From Siccirubricoccus sp. G192 (GTDB taxonomy: Bacteria > Pseudomonadota > Alphaproteobacteria > Acetobacterales > Acetobacteraceae), in NCBI RefSeq assembly GCF_019084075.1, contig NZ_JAHREN010000001.1, positions 3,817,501 to 3,881,500 on the forward strand: a stretch of DNA of 64,000 nt. The letters are read 5' to 3'. The notes under the pieces are model-generated. The model was not told the origin of the DNA and did not search any database. It saw only the letters and a program-made list of their open reading frames with translations. The position numbers were made by a program, and so were the translations under genes. Each line of letters begins with the position of its first letter. Positions within the stretch are counted from its first letter, which is position 1. Of this stretch, positions 25,931 through 37,514 are shown piece by piece.

Positions 25931-26874
25931 TACCGGGGAGAGGTCACGGAGGACTGGCCGCCGACGCCGGTCCGCCACGGGAGCTCGGGTATGGGCGTCG
26001 ATGGGCAAGCAATGCCACCCGGGGCGACGACGAGGAGGGCCGGCAGCGGTGCCGCCGCGCGGAGCAGCCGATCCCGCGCAGTGCGGACCTGTCGCGCCGT
26101 CTCCTCCTGCGAGAGGTGGGAGGCGCGCTCCTTGAGCAGGACATGGCCCACCGCGACCTGCGCCAGGATGCTGAGATAGGTATGGCGCGCGGCCACGCGC
26201 GCCGCAAACTCCCGGTCGCGTAGCGCTGCGACATCGCGGGCGGCCTGCCGCGCCGCCGGGTCGCGGGCCTCCTGCTCGAGCGCTGCGTAGGTGGCCGCCA
26301 TCGTCCGGCGGTCCTCCGTCAGGCCTGCATCGGTCTCCGGCACTGCCGCAACGAGGGCAGCGACCAGTGCCTGCAGGTTTCCGTCCGCCTGCTTGATCGT
26401 GCCAGCCAGTTGTGGCGCCTGGGCGTTGTCAATTGTCGCTTTCCGCAGCAGGGCGCCGAGTCCCGTGACGGCCTGGGCGCCGGCTTGGTTCGCCCCTGCG
26501 GCCTGCGACGCCAGCTCGGCAAAGGGATCCTCGCGGTAGGGCAGGACGCCGTCCGCCGCGAGGGTGGACAGGGCCGAGAGGTAGGTCGCCAGCGCCTCCT
26601 GCATGGCACGCACGCCGTCGCCCCGCGGGTCCGGCGGCCTCGGCGCGGCGACGTACCCCGATGGCAATTGGCAAGGCTCCGTGGCAACCGGGTAGCCCAC
26701 GGCAAGGTTCGCGGTGCTGGCCCAGTCCCGCACCGACGTATAGTCTGGCCGAGTGCAGGCGGTGACGGCGAGCACGACGAGCATGGTGGCGATGGCCAAG
26801 CGGGGCGGCACGACGGGCGTTCCCGCGCGACCGGGGGAGCCCGGCGGATCACAAGGCGCTCGGTTGGCGGACAT
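25930..26874 (-). CDS. Lipoprotein of unknown function, coupled to an OM barrel gene
   Basis: 314 residues from ATG 26,874. After a basic N-terminus comes a hydrophobic stretch ending in a lipobox (LVVLAVTAC, Cys near residue 39). The rest is strongly helical and alanine-rich (ALATYLSALSTLAADGVLP, TIKQADGNLQALVAALVAAV, RQAARDVAALRDREFAARVAARHTYL), suggesting a helical bundle or coiled coil. Its stop overlaps the start of the barrel gene. A periplasmic adaptor for the barrel is imaginable, but no family supports it. Start uncertain; longer forms are open. Confidence 0.65.
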   Translation of the reverse strand: MSANRAPCDPPGSPGRAGTPVVPPRLAIATMLVVLAVTACTRPDYTSVRDWASTANLAVGYPVATEPCQLPSGYVAAPRPPDPRGDGVRAMQEALATYLSALSTLAADGVLPYREDPFAELASQAAGANQAGAQAVTGLGALLRKATIDNAQAPQLAGTIKQADGNLQALVAALVAAVPETDAGLTEDRRTMAATYAALEQEARDPAARQAARDVAALRDREFAARVAARHTYLSILAQVAVGHVLLKERASHLSQEETARQVRTARDRLLRAAAPLPALLVVAPGGIACPSTPIPELPWRTGVGGQSSVTSPR

Positions 26875-27119
26875 GCTCACAGGGGAGCCGCCGCAGTCGG
26901 CAGCGCCGCACATTCGGTCTGGATGGACTGGTGCGCAACCGCGGGCTCTCGCTGACATCGGGCATTGGCCTGGATCCGGTCCTCGTGCCCATCGTGCCGC
27001 CAATGCCGCCCGTGTCCGTTATGACATTCGAGGGAGGCAGCAGTGCTGCCTGTGGCGCCGCGGCTGGTCACCTATGCCGACGCCGGAACGCAAGAAAGGC
27101 AGCACCAGGCCCCCGGGGC

Positions 27120-27635
27120 TCAAAGCCGGAGCGTCACGTGCACGACCCCGGACTCGGTTTCGGTGGTCTGGGGCAACCCGCTCTTCCGCAGCACCTTCAG
27201 CATTGCGGCGTTGCCCGCAAGGACCTCGGCGACCAGCTCCCGAAGCCCGGCGCTACGGGCGATCACTACGAGGTGCCGCATCAGCGTGGCGCCGATGCCC
27301 TGTCCCTGATACTGATCGACGACCACGAACGCCACCTCGGCCGTCCCGGGCCGGATCACGGCGTAGCGTCCCCCACCGGCGATCACGGCCTGCTCGCCTT
27401 CCCGGATCATCGCGACCAGGGCAACATGATCGCCGAAATCGATGTCGAGGAAGCCCGCGATCTCCCGCTCGGAAAAGCTTTTGCGCATCGAGAAGAAGCG
27501 CCGGTAGAGCGATTCGGCACTGGTGCGGCCCACGGCCGCCAGGAGGCCGTCGCGATCGGCCGGCCTGAGGGCACGGATCTCGATCCGGCGCCCGTCGCGG
27601 AGCACCTCCGCCGCAGAATAGTTCGCCGCCTCCAT
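27120..27635 (-). CDS. GNAT-family N-acetyltransferase
   Basis: 171 residues with the GNAT fold. Motif A carries the acetyl-CoA pyrophosphate loop in VVVDQYQGQGIGATLMRHLV (near residue 110), and motif B-like ELVAEVLAGNAAMLKVLRKSG follows. The N-terminus IEIRALRPADRDGLLAAV and YRRFFSMRKSFSE resemble the regulatory acetyltransferase domains attached to acyl-CoA synthetases (Pat-like). Here it stands alone. Good ribosome site GGAGGGAAG before ATG 27,635. Substrate unknown. Confidence 0.88.
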   Translation of the reverse strand: MEAANYSAAEVLRDGRRIEIRALRPADRDGLLAAVGRTSAESLYRRFFSMRKSFSEREIAGFLDIDFGDHVALVAMIREGEQAVIAGGGRYAVIRPGTAEVAFVVVDQYQGQGIGATLMRHLVVIARSAGLRELVAEVLAGNAAMLKVLRKSGLPQTTETESGVVHVTLRL

Positions 27636-27737
27636 GGTGCTTCCCTCCAGCCCAGGCGGCAGGCCCCGGGCTCCCTCCCCACGGAAATCCGGTGCCCTAC
27701 CCCGCGCCGGTGGGAACCGGCTTGCCTCCGTCCGCCC

Positions 27738-28973
27738 TCAGACCGGTGGCCGCTTCACCCAGGCGTCGCCCCGCAGCGCGCGCTCCCGCCCGTATTCATA
27801 CAGCGGGCGCATGTAGGACTGCTCGAAGGGCTTGTCGTACTCCACCGTGAAGTCCCGCCCAATATAGGCCAGGTTGAAGTCCACCCCGTCGCGCTCGGTG
27901 GCATTGTGGATCCGCAGCACGTCATTGAGCCCGCTGGCGGAGATCATGGAGGTGATTGCCCGGCCGGTGATGCCGAGCGTGCGGCGGTCCACTGATGCCC
28001 ATTCGGGGTCCAGTCGACTGTTGCGGATCACCCAGGCGCGGGCCGGCGCAACGGGCAGGCGCCGCGTCATCCGCTCTCGGCGGAACCGGGAGACACTGGC
28101 GGGGTAGAGGAAGACCTGGGCGAAGGCGCCGCCGTCCACGTGCAATTCCTGGTAAGGCTGCCCATCCAGCGTCGCGTCGAACAGCACCGGGGCGAAGGCG
28201 CCAGGGATGGCCGAGGAGGCCAGCAGGATCCGCCGCACCGTCTCCAGCGCCTTCGGATGGCCGCTCCGCGCGATGGCGCCGATGTTCCAGACCACCGGCA
28301 CCTGCGCGTCCAGGTTGGAGCTGGCGATCAGCAGCAGCCGGCCGCCGTCATAGGCGCGGGCGATCTCCGCCAGCATCGCCTCGTCGAGATAGCGGGAGAT
28401 GGTGCGGAACAGAGGGCTGTTGTCCGCCATGGCGTCGTCCCAGATCGCCGCGGTGTAGCCGCGCCGGATCAGCACGTCCGCCAGGGTGATGTCGGTGTAG
28501 ACGCTCTTCAGCTTCGCGTCCCAGGCGCTGCCGAGGAAGGCGAAGGGGGCGCTCAGCGCGCCGGTGCTGATGCCGGTGACCAGGAAGAAGGTGGGCCGGC
28601 CGCCCCGCTCCGTCCAGCCGTTGAGCAGCCCGGCGCCGAAAGCCCCGTTCTCGCCGCCGCCCGAGATGCCGAGCAGGTCCAGCTCCAGGTCCGGCACGTC
28701 CGGGGGCAGGCCGCGCGACACGAGCTGGCGCTGGACGGCGGCGACGAACTCCCGCTGCAGCGCCGCCTGGCCCGCGGCTTCGGTCGGGTAGAACCGCTCG
28801 TTCGGGACGCCGAGCACCGTTGCGGCGCTGGTGCGCCCGCGCGGTACGGCCGCGAGCCGCGTTGGGAGAGAGCAGGCCGGCAGAGCGGAGGCCAGCGCGC
28901 CACAGCCCGCGAGTGCCAGCAGGGAGCGCCGGGATCGCGGTGCCGGGTGGGGCTCCGGGCGGAATTGGGACAT
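27738..28973 (-). CDS. Patatin-like phospholipase lipoprotein
   Basis: 411 residues. The N-terminus has a Tat-like or Sec signal with a lipobox (RSRRSLLALAGCGALASALPAC), so it is probably anchored in the envelope. The patatin core shows the oxyanion glycine-rich LLGISGGGENGAFGAG, the nucleophile elbow GISTG (Ser) and the catalytic Asp in VDGGAF, making a Ser-Asp dyad. Start ATG 28,973 is chosen for GAGG upstream. A lipid acyl hydrolase is predicted; the substrate is unknown. It is a single gene, and the upstream gap carries a sequence resembling the CGATAGCG motif described separately. Confidence 0.85.
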   Translation of the reverse strand: MSQFRPEPHPAPRSRRSLLALAGCGALASALPACSLPTRLAAVPRGRTSAATVLGVPNERFYPTEAAGQAALQREFVAAVQRQLVSRGLPPDVPDLELDLLGISGGGENGAFGAGLLNGWTERGGRPTFFLVTGISTGALSAPFAFLGSAWDAKLKSVYTDITLADVLIRRGYTAAIWDDAMADNSPLFRTISRYLDEAMLAEIARAYDGGRLLLIASSNLDAQVPVVWNIGAIARSGHPKALETVRRILLASSAIPGAFAPVLFDATLDGQPYQELHVDGGAFAQVFLYPASVSRFRRERMTRRLPVAPARAWVIRNSRLDPEWASVDRRTLGITGRAITSMISASGLNDVLRIHNATERDGVDFNLAYIGRDFTVEYDKPFEQSYMRPLYEYGRERALRGDAWVKRPPV

Positions 28974-29274
28974 CGCAAACCTCACGACGCGGCGGGATGG
29001 ACGGTCGGGTCCGCCCCGCGCCCGGAAACGGACGCCGGCCTAGACCCGCGGCCGCCCCGGCGGCCGTCCTGCAACGGTGATGCGCGGCCGCGGCGACAAA
29101 CGGAAGGCCAACCTGTATCGGAAATCGGCGGCCAGGCTGCCCTCGGATACGGCAGCCGTCGGGCCGGTATCGGCGCCGACGGGAACCGCGCCGGCCGGCC
29201 CAGGCTCAACGGGGCGCCGCCGCTGGAGCGGCGAAGCCCTCCAACGTCCACAGCAGCGGCCCGGGGTCGGTTAG

Positions 29275-30590
29275 GACCCGTCAGGGGATAACCGCTCGAT
29301 CTGAGTTGTTGCGAGGGTGGATGGTGTAGTTCCATTCGCCATGAAAGTTGTGGCGGGTGATGTTGAGGGACGCCATCTGCTCGTCGGAGACGACGATGCC
29401 TTTGGGGTAATGGCTCGCGTCGAGCTCGCAATGCACGGTCAGGCCGGTGCGCGTAGTGGTGGCGCTGATCAGGTCAACGATGACTCGGTAGCTGACCAGC
29501 GGCCTGGCCCGCCAGTTCATGCTGATGAACGAGAACAGGCGGTGCTCAATGGCATTCCATTTGCTGGTGCCGGGTGGCAGGTGGTGCACCTCGATGGCAA
29601 GCCCGATCTCGTCGGCCAGGCTCTGCAACTCGGTCTTCCACAGCCGCAGGCGCCAGCCGTTGCTGCCGCCACCATCGGCGGTGATCACCAGACGCTCGGC
29701 GGCGGGATAGCGTACCTGGCCAAGGTCGTGCCACCAGCGGCGGATGGTCTGCACCGCGAAAGCGGCCGTGTCGTGGTTCATCCCGACACCCACCCAGCCT
29801 GCGTTGGCTGCCAGGTCGTAGAGGCCGTAGGGCACCGCGCGGCCGAGTTCGGGCTGCAGGAAGTCGTGTACCCGCACTTCCTCCGGGTCGCCCTGCGGCC
29901 GCCATTCGCGGCCCGCGTTCTTGAAGTCGCCGACAAGCTCCTTTTTCTTGGTGTCGACCGAGATCACCGGCTGCTGCTCCCTCAGCGCCGCTGCCACGCT
30001 GGCGTTGATATGGGCGAACTGCGCATCCCGGTCGGGATGCTCGCTGCCTTCGCGCGTCTTGCGGTTGGCCTGCAGGCTGAACTTCTCCTGCGCCAGCAAC
30101 TCGCCCACCACCGTGCGGCTGACCGGATGGCCACGCTTCGTCAGCTCCGCCGCCAGCCGCCGCAAGCTCTTACAGGTCCAGCGCAAGGGCGACATCGGGT
30201 CGCCCCGAGCCTCGGGTTCCACCAGCGACAACAGCGCGGGCAGCAGCCCAGGGTCGCGCTTCACTGCCGACTTGCCGCCACCGCCCTGCCGGCGCACCCG
30301 TCCCGGCGGTAACTCGTCTGCCAAATCCTTCAGGCCACGGCCAATCGTGCTCGCCGCCAGTCCTGTTGCCCGCGACACCGCCGCGATCCCGCCATAGCCC
30401 GAAGCGCGGGCTTCCGATGCCGCTAACAGCCGACGACCACGCTCGTCCAAATGTACCGACAACTCCAGGAAGCGCGCCCGGATCGCCTCAACATCAACCA
30501 TCCCAGAACGCTACGGCGCCACGCCCGAGAGGAGAATCCCCGTCTCGCAATCCCAGCCCCGAGCCGATTCACTTATCGGCGGACGAGCCC
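29275..30590 (-). mobile_element. ISAzo13-family insertion sequence
   Basis: A 1316-bp element flanked by TTAG on both sides (29,271-29,274 and 30,591-30,594). The inner termini are related: GACCCGTCAGG on the left and, reading inward from the right, GGGCTCGTCCG. Excision of the element with one flank copy restores the interrupted membrane-protein frame exactly, which confirms the boundaries to within a base or so. Confidence 0.88.
29281..30501 (-). CDS. ISAzo13-family transposase
   Basis: A 406-residue transposase with an N-terminal HTH region (ASGYGGIAAVSRATGLAASTIGRGL). The DDE core has acidic residues in ISVDTKKKELVGDF, ITADGGGSNG and NAIEHRLFSFI. The segments REWRPQGDPEEVRVHDF and HHLPPGTSKWNAIEHRL are diagnostic of ISAzo13. 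The gene appears intact from ATG 30,501 to the stop at 29,281, six bases inside the left end. Confidence 0.93.
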   Translation of the reverse strand: MVDVEAIRARFLELSVHLDERGRRLLAASEARASGYGGIAAVSRATGLAASTIGRGLKDLADELPPGRVRRQGGGGKSAVKRDPGLLPALLSLVEPEARGDPMSPLRWTCKSLRRLAAELTKRGHPVSRTVVGELLAQEKFSLQANRKTREGSEHPDRDAQFAHINASVAAALREQQPVISVDTKKKELVGDFKNAGREWRPQGDPEEVRVHDFLQPELGRAVPYGLYDLAANAGWVGVGMNHDTAAFAVQTIRRWWHDLGQVRYPAAERLVITADGGGSNGWRLRLWKTELQSLADEIGLAIEVHHLPPGTSKWNAIEHRLFSFISMNWRARPLVSYRVIVDLISATTTRTGLTVHCELDASHYPKGIVVSDEQMASLNITRHNFHGEWNYTIHPRNNSDRAVIP

Positions 30591-31522
30591 TTAGTATCCG
30601 CCCGAGCCTCGGGGCGCCAAGGTCGATGATGACGACCAGGACGGCGGTCCACATGGACAGCAGGATGAGGGTCAACGCCCTCAGCGGCCGCCCGCGCAGT
30701 CCGAACTGGTAGCCCAGCCCGCCCATGCTCGCCATCGTCATGAGGAGCAGAAGCATCACCAGTTGGGCCGCGGGCCCCGAGGTGAAGGCGAAGCGCTGCG
30801 CCATCGCGAGGTCGAAGGTCTCGTTGAGCGAGGCCGCCAGCGAGGCCAGCACCGGGTCCTTCCTGTCCCGGGCCAGGTCCACGACCTGCTCCCAGATCCG
30901 GGACTGAAGCGCGCCGGTCCGCCGCTCGACCCCGGCGGCATCACCGTCGGCGGGCAGCCGGATGAACTCGATGCGGACGCGCGTGTAGTCTTCGAGCAGC
31001 CTGGCGATCTCCTGCCCCTGGTGCTGCCCGACCGCCTGTGCGCGAAGCCAGGACGTCCCGATGGACTGCGCCTCGGACAGGGTACCCAGGCGTCGCTCCT
31101 GGAATCGCGTGTTCGCGTAGGCCAGCGTGAGCCCCAGCACGAAGGCGAGCAGGCCGAGCATGCTGGTGACCACGACACCGACACCCTCCAGGGGTGCCTC
31201 AGGGCGCGCCTGGCGGCGCCCGATGACGTAGCCGGCCTCGCGCGCGGCGATCTGGAGCACGAAGAGGACCGCGGCGAAGGCCAGGAGGCTCTGGCGCGCG
31301 ATCTCGGCGAGCAGGGACACGTGATCTCTCCGTCGGTCCGTTGTCCGGGGTTGGCGGCGCGCCCGACCCGTCCTGCGGTCGCCGCCGCTCGGGCGGCTGG
31401 CGCGACCGCCGCCGGGGCGATGAGGCGGCCACGCACCGCTTGGATCGGGCCAGGACCGCCGACGGCCATCGGTCCAGTGGTTGCCGGCGGCCACCTCCGT
31501 CGCACCGAGGCGGCTGTGGCAC

Positions 31523-33073
31523 TCACTCCGCCGCCTCAATGCGGAACAGGTGGAAGCCCCAGGGCGGAAGGTCGAGGTAGAGGCCACGCCCCATCAGGTC
31601 GTCACCTTCGCGCCGATAGCGGGCCGGGCCGAGCAGGTCGATCAGGTCGAGCGGACGCCCAGCCAACTCGCCTACGGGGAGACGGATGTAGCATTGGGCC
31701 TGGTTCGGCTGGAAGTTGACGACCACCATCAGGCATTCGCCGTTATTGCCCTCCCACAGGGCGGGGACGAAGCCGGCCCAGGTCCAGTTCCCCGGCCAGG
31801 CCTCGATCGGCGCGAGCAGGCGCCAGTCGCCATTGCGCAGCACCGGGGTCCGGAGCACCTCCAGCAGCCGGCGATAGAACTCTCCCACGGCCGAATCGGG
31901 CAGCTCGACAGGGGCGCGGTTGAGGTGGATCGAAACGTGCTCGCGGCGGCCCTCGAACTGGCCCTGGTGGAAGAAGCGCAGCCCCGGGGACAGGAACGCC
32001 ACGGCCGCCGCGGCCTGGTGCACGTCCCACGGGAAGGTGCCCGCCGCGCGGGGCTCGTCGTGGTTCTCGAGGAACCGGACGAGGTGGCGCTGGTAGTCGA
32101 GGCCGGCCAGCAGGTGCTCGCGCACGGCCCGGCCGTTGCGGGCAGCCAGGCGGTCATAGAGGCTCTTGTCGTAGGCGTAGTCGAACCCCTGCTGCAGCAT
32201 CGTCCATTCGAGGTCCCAGTACACCTCGGCCGCGAAGACGAAACCTGGGCTGCGGTCGCGGACGGCGCGGGTCGCACCGGGCCAGAATGGCTCCGCCGCG
32301 ATGCCCCAGGTGCGCTGGAACACATCGGGCAGGATCAGCATGGCCATGTCGCAGCGGAGCCCGTCGCAGAGCGAAGCCGCGGCCAGGAGTTCCCCGCGCA
32401 TGGCCTCCCCGGTCGCCGGATTGCCGTAGTCGAGCTGCAGCGTGTCGGGCCAGCCCGGGAAGTAGGGATCGCGCCCATGCGCCAGCACCATGGTGCCGCG
32501 CGCGGTCTCGATCCGGAGGTAGTTCCCCGGTTCCCGCTCCAGCTGCGCCTCGCTCCCGCGCACGAACAGCTCCGGCCGCTCCCAGGCCCAAGGGTGGTCC
32601 GGCGCCATGTGGTTGGGGACGAAATCGAGCATCAGCCGCAGGCCGCGGGCGTGCAGCCGGCGCCGGAGCCGCGCCAGCGCCTCGTTGCCGCCCATGGCTG
32701 GATGCGCGGCATAGGCGGTGATGGCGAAGCTCGATCCGCAGATGTCCCGCTCATCGAGGTCGGGCAGGAGTGCCTCGAAGCCGTGGTGCCAGTCGGGATT
32801 CGTGCGCGACACATTCCGTCCCGCTTCGCCGGTGCTCCAGACACCGAGGAAGTACACCCAGTCGAAACCCTGCGCGGCGATGCCGTCGAGCTCGGCATCC
32901 GGGATGTCGTCCAGCATCGCCGTCCGGCCGAGTTCGCCCTCAAGGGCACGCAGGCGCACGCGCGTGTTGAGCTGGAAGAGTGCAGGATAGGCCGGCAGGC
33001 GCGGCAATTCGCGGGCCAATTCCTCGCCCGCGGCCAACTCACCGGCTGGGACGGGCGGCGCGACGGTAGGCAT
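31523..33073 (-). CDS. GH13-family alpha-glucan/trehalose-type glycosidase
   Basis: A 516-residue alpha-amylase superfamily protein. Conserved regions: LDFVPNHM (region I, near residue 150), GLRCDMAML with the nucleophile Asp near 242, EVYWDLEW with the acid/base Glu near 281, and FLENHDEPRA with the transition-state Asp near 338. A C-terminal all-beta domain follows (LYLDLPPWGFHLFRIE). No signal peptide, so a cytoplasmic enzyme is likely. It follows the GH63-like gene by 68 bases in the same orientation; the pair probably processes a glucosyl storage or osmolyte compound. Exact substrate unknown. Confidence 0.85.
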   Translation of the reverse strand: MPTVAPPVPAGELAAGEELARELPRLPAYPALFQLNTRVRLRALEGELGRTAMLDDIPDAELDGIAAQGFDWVYFLGVWSTGEAGRNVSRTNPDWHHGFEALLPDLDERDICGSSFAITAYAAHPAMGGNEALARLRRRLHARGLRLMLDFVPNHMAPDHPWAWERPELFVRGSEAQLEREPGNYLRIETARGTMVLAHGRDPYFPGWPDTLQLDYGNPATGEAMRGELLAAASLCDGLRCDMAMLILPDVFQRTWGIAAEPFWPGATRAVRDRSPGFVFAAEVYWDLEWTMLQQGFDYAYDKSLYDRLAARNGRAVREHLLAGLDYQRHLVRFLENHDEPRAAGTFPWDVHQAAAAVAFLSPGLRFFHQGQFEGRREHVSIHLNRAPVELPDSAVGEFYRRLLEVLRTPVLRNGDWRLLAPIEAWPGNWTWAGFVPALWEGNNGECLMVVVNFQPNQAQCYIRLPVGELAGRPLDLIDLLGPARYRREGDDLMGRGLYLDLPPWGFHLFRIEAAE

Positions 33074-33141
33074 CTTTCATCCCTTTCGCTGGGCGGCCCG
33101 CTCACGGGTCGCCGGTGCTTTCCGCACCCCTGCGGCGCGGA

Positions 33142-35925
<2,784 letters not shown>

Positions 35926-36032
35926 GTCACCCCTCCCAACGGCGGCCCCGAGCCGGACGCCGGGGCACCCGCCCCGGCCGATGGCGCCGTTGCGGAGAAA
36001 CATAGACCAGTGGCGAGGCCTCGCGCCGACGG

Positions 36033-36098
36033 ACGCTATCGGATTTCCACACCGGCCCGTCCGGGACGCGCCGGAAGCCCGGCAATTTCCGATAGCGT
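36033..36098. promoter_or_regulatory. Inverted pair of CGATAGCG motifs upstream of the GH63 gene
   Basis: ACGCTATCGGA at 36,033-36,043 and TCCGATAGCGT at 36,088-36,098 form a perfect 11-bp inverted repeat with a 44-base spacer. The left copy points toward the GH63-like gene, whose start is 108 bases away; the right copy points toward the rightward remnant. The same core recurs upstream of other genes in the window. An operator or promoter element is inferred; the factor is unknown. Confidence 0.5.
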
Positions 36099-36140
36099 TT
36101 CCCGGCGACGCCTGGCGACCACCGCGTCTAGGCTGGGCAA

Positions 36141-36534
36141 CACCTTGACATGACCGTGCTCGGCGGGCTGCAGGTGGACGCGCGCGGGTGGCTGGCGAAC
36201 TGGATGGTGCCGGGCCGGATGGTTGCGGGCATGGGCGGCGCCATGGACCTCGTCACCGGCGCACGGCGCGTGGCCGTGGCGATGCAGCACACGGCGCGGG
36301 GCGAAGATCGTACGGGACCTGACGCTGCCTCCGACGGCCGCGCGCCCGGTCACGCTCGTGGTGACCGACATGGCGGTCGTCGAGCCGACGGAAGGTGGCC
36401 TTGTGCTGCGCGAGTGCGCCCCGGGCGTGACCGTCGAGCAGATTCTCGCGGCGACCGGCGCGCCGCTGCGCGTCGAAGGCCCGGTGCCCGAGATGCGCCT
36501 CATGCCGGACGCGGTGTCGGGACCCGTGGGATAG
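36141..36534 (+). pseudogene. 3-oxoacid CoA-transferase subunit B remnant (scoB-like)
   Basis: The fragment matches the C-terminal half of the beta subunit of succinyl-CoA:3-oxoacid CoA-transferase: [37 protein letters not shown], then after a frame break near 36,303 [27 protein letters not shown] and [21 protein letters not shown]. The N-terminal 85 or so residues, including the catalytic Glu region, are absent. The break at GCGCGGGGCGAAG needs a two-base insertion or one-base deletion. Truncated and shifted, it is almost certainly non-functional. Confidence 0.8.
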
Positions 36535-36552
36535 GGTGCCAGGAGACGAGGA

Positions 36553-36963
36553 ATGAACGAGGCCACGCAAACGAAATCCGGGCCGGCGGTGGAGAGCGAC
36601 TTCCTGCCCGTCCCCGGCGCGCCGGACATCATGATGCTCTGGTATGCGGTGGGCGCGCGCGCCATCCTGGAGGCGATGAGGGCGGCGCTGGAGCTGAACC
36701 GCAGCCTGAACGACATCGGCAGGGAGGTGGTCCGGCGGGCGCAGGACGAGGCCATCGCCGCGCTGCTCCGGGGCTTGGCCTCCAATGCGGCGCCGCGCCC
36801 GCCACCAGAGGCCGGCTTCGCGGATCTCACGCGCATGGGCATGGAAACCGTCATGCAAAGCATGACGGCGGCGATGCGGACCTTCGGCTCCAGTGCCCAC
36901 GGCACGGAAGCGCCGGAAGCCAGCGCCAAACCGACGCCCAGTCGGTCGCGAACAGCCGCCTAG
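36553..36963 (+). CDS. Small helical protein of unknown function (phasin-like?)
   Basis: 136 residues from an ATG preceded by GGAGACGAGGA. The body is amphipathic helix ([60 protein letters not shown]) with a polar, proline-rich tail. Size and helical character recall phasins, which coat polyhydroxyalkanoate granules. A PhaC-like DUF3141 gene lies 0.6 kb to the right on the other strand, but there is no diagnostic motif. Its stop codon overlaps the left edge of the palindromic repeat. Confidence 0.6.
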   Translation: MNEATQTKSGPAVESDFLPVPGAPDIMMLWYAVGARAILEAMRAALELNRSLNDIGREVVRRAQDEAIAALLRGLASNAAPRPPPEAGFADLTRMGMETVMQSMTAAMRTFGSSAHGTEAPEASAKPTPSRSRTAA

Positions 36964-37066
36964 AGCATGATGCATTCACCTTCGTTCACGCATCATGCTC
37001 CAGGCCTTTGTTTGATCGCGTGATTCGCGCTTTTCGGTGCGAGCACCTCAAGCGATCACGCTCTAG
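36960..37066. repeat. Palindromic dispersed-repeat-like element (107 bp)
   Basis: The unit is bounded by CTAGAGC at 36,960 and its inverse GCTCTAG at 37,060. It contains a perfect 11-bp stem, GAGCATGATGC at 36,963-36,973 with GCATCATGCTC at 36,990-37,000 (16-base loop), and a second weaker dyad (GCGTGAT / ATCACGC). Units of this look (TAGAGCATGAT...) are dispersed in many alphaproteobacterial genomes. Only one copy is in the window. Its position immediately after a stop codon also allows a terminator role. Confidence 0.7.
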
Positions 37067-37148
37067 CGGGGGCGACGGCAGCGCCCGAAGTCGTCCGCCG
37101 GGCGCACCTAACCCCGTGCAGCAGACGGATCTCTGACCGGAGGACGCG

Positions 37149-37463
37149 ATGACCTTTGAGCGGAGCTGGGGAGTACCGCTGCGGAACACCTCGGTGGTCC
37201 TGGCCACTTGCCTGGCGGCAGGCGCCCTGAGCGCATGCGCCGCCGGTTCGCCGCCTGGGCCAGGCGGCGACCAGGCAAACACCGTGGGCACCCGGGCCGC
37301 TGAAAGCCGCACGGTAGCGGTTTGCCTTGGCGACACCTACGGCCTCCGCCCGTACTACTGGCAAGGCAGGCTCTGGAGCCCAAGGTTGCCGGCGGTGCCG
37401 GAGCCGCGCAGGACCGAATGTTCCCTGCTGAGGTGGACGGCCCATTCGTGGATGCGCGACTGA
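37149..37463 (+). CDS. Small lipoprotein, possibly truncated
   Basis: 104 residues from an ATG with GGAGGACGCG upstream. A signal peptide with lipobox LSAC (Cys near residue 30) is followed by AGSPPGPGGDQANTV and CLGDTYGLRPYYWQGRLWSP. No family is recognised. The last 25 residues look uncharacteristic and a frameshift near 37,400 is possible. It lies tail to tail with the DUF3141 gene. Secretion to the envelope is inferred from the lipobox. Confidence 0.5.
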   Translation: MTFERSWGVPLRNTSVVLATCLAAGALSACAAGSPPGPGGDQANTVGTRAAESRTVAVCLGDTYGLRPYYWQGRLWSPRLPAVPEPRRTECSLLRWTAHSWMRD

Positions 37464-37514
37464 ACGAGGATCGCCCGCCGGAGCATGCCGCTTCGCCACC
37501 TGCGGATGCCGGGC

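Larger units (their letters stand above)
29206..31320 (-). pseudogene. Bestrophin-like (DUF4239) membrane protein split by ISAzo13
   Basis: Coding begins at a GTG (31,320) after GGAGAGATCAC and reads LLAEIARQSLLAFAAVLFVL, with hydrophobic segments at both ends (LGLLAFVLGLTLAYANTRF; LVMLLLLMTMASMGGLGY; LTLILLSMWTAVLVVII) and a charged central region, as in bestrophin-like DUF4239 proteins. At 30,590 the frame enters an insertion sequence. Removing the element and one TTAG copy rejoins 30,591 to 29,270 in frame (GRILTDPGPLLWTLEGFAAP) and ends at a TGA at 29,206-29,208. This gives 795 nt, 264 residues. As it stands the protein ends in about 25 IS-derived residues and may be inactive. Confidence 0.85.
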
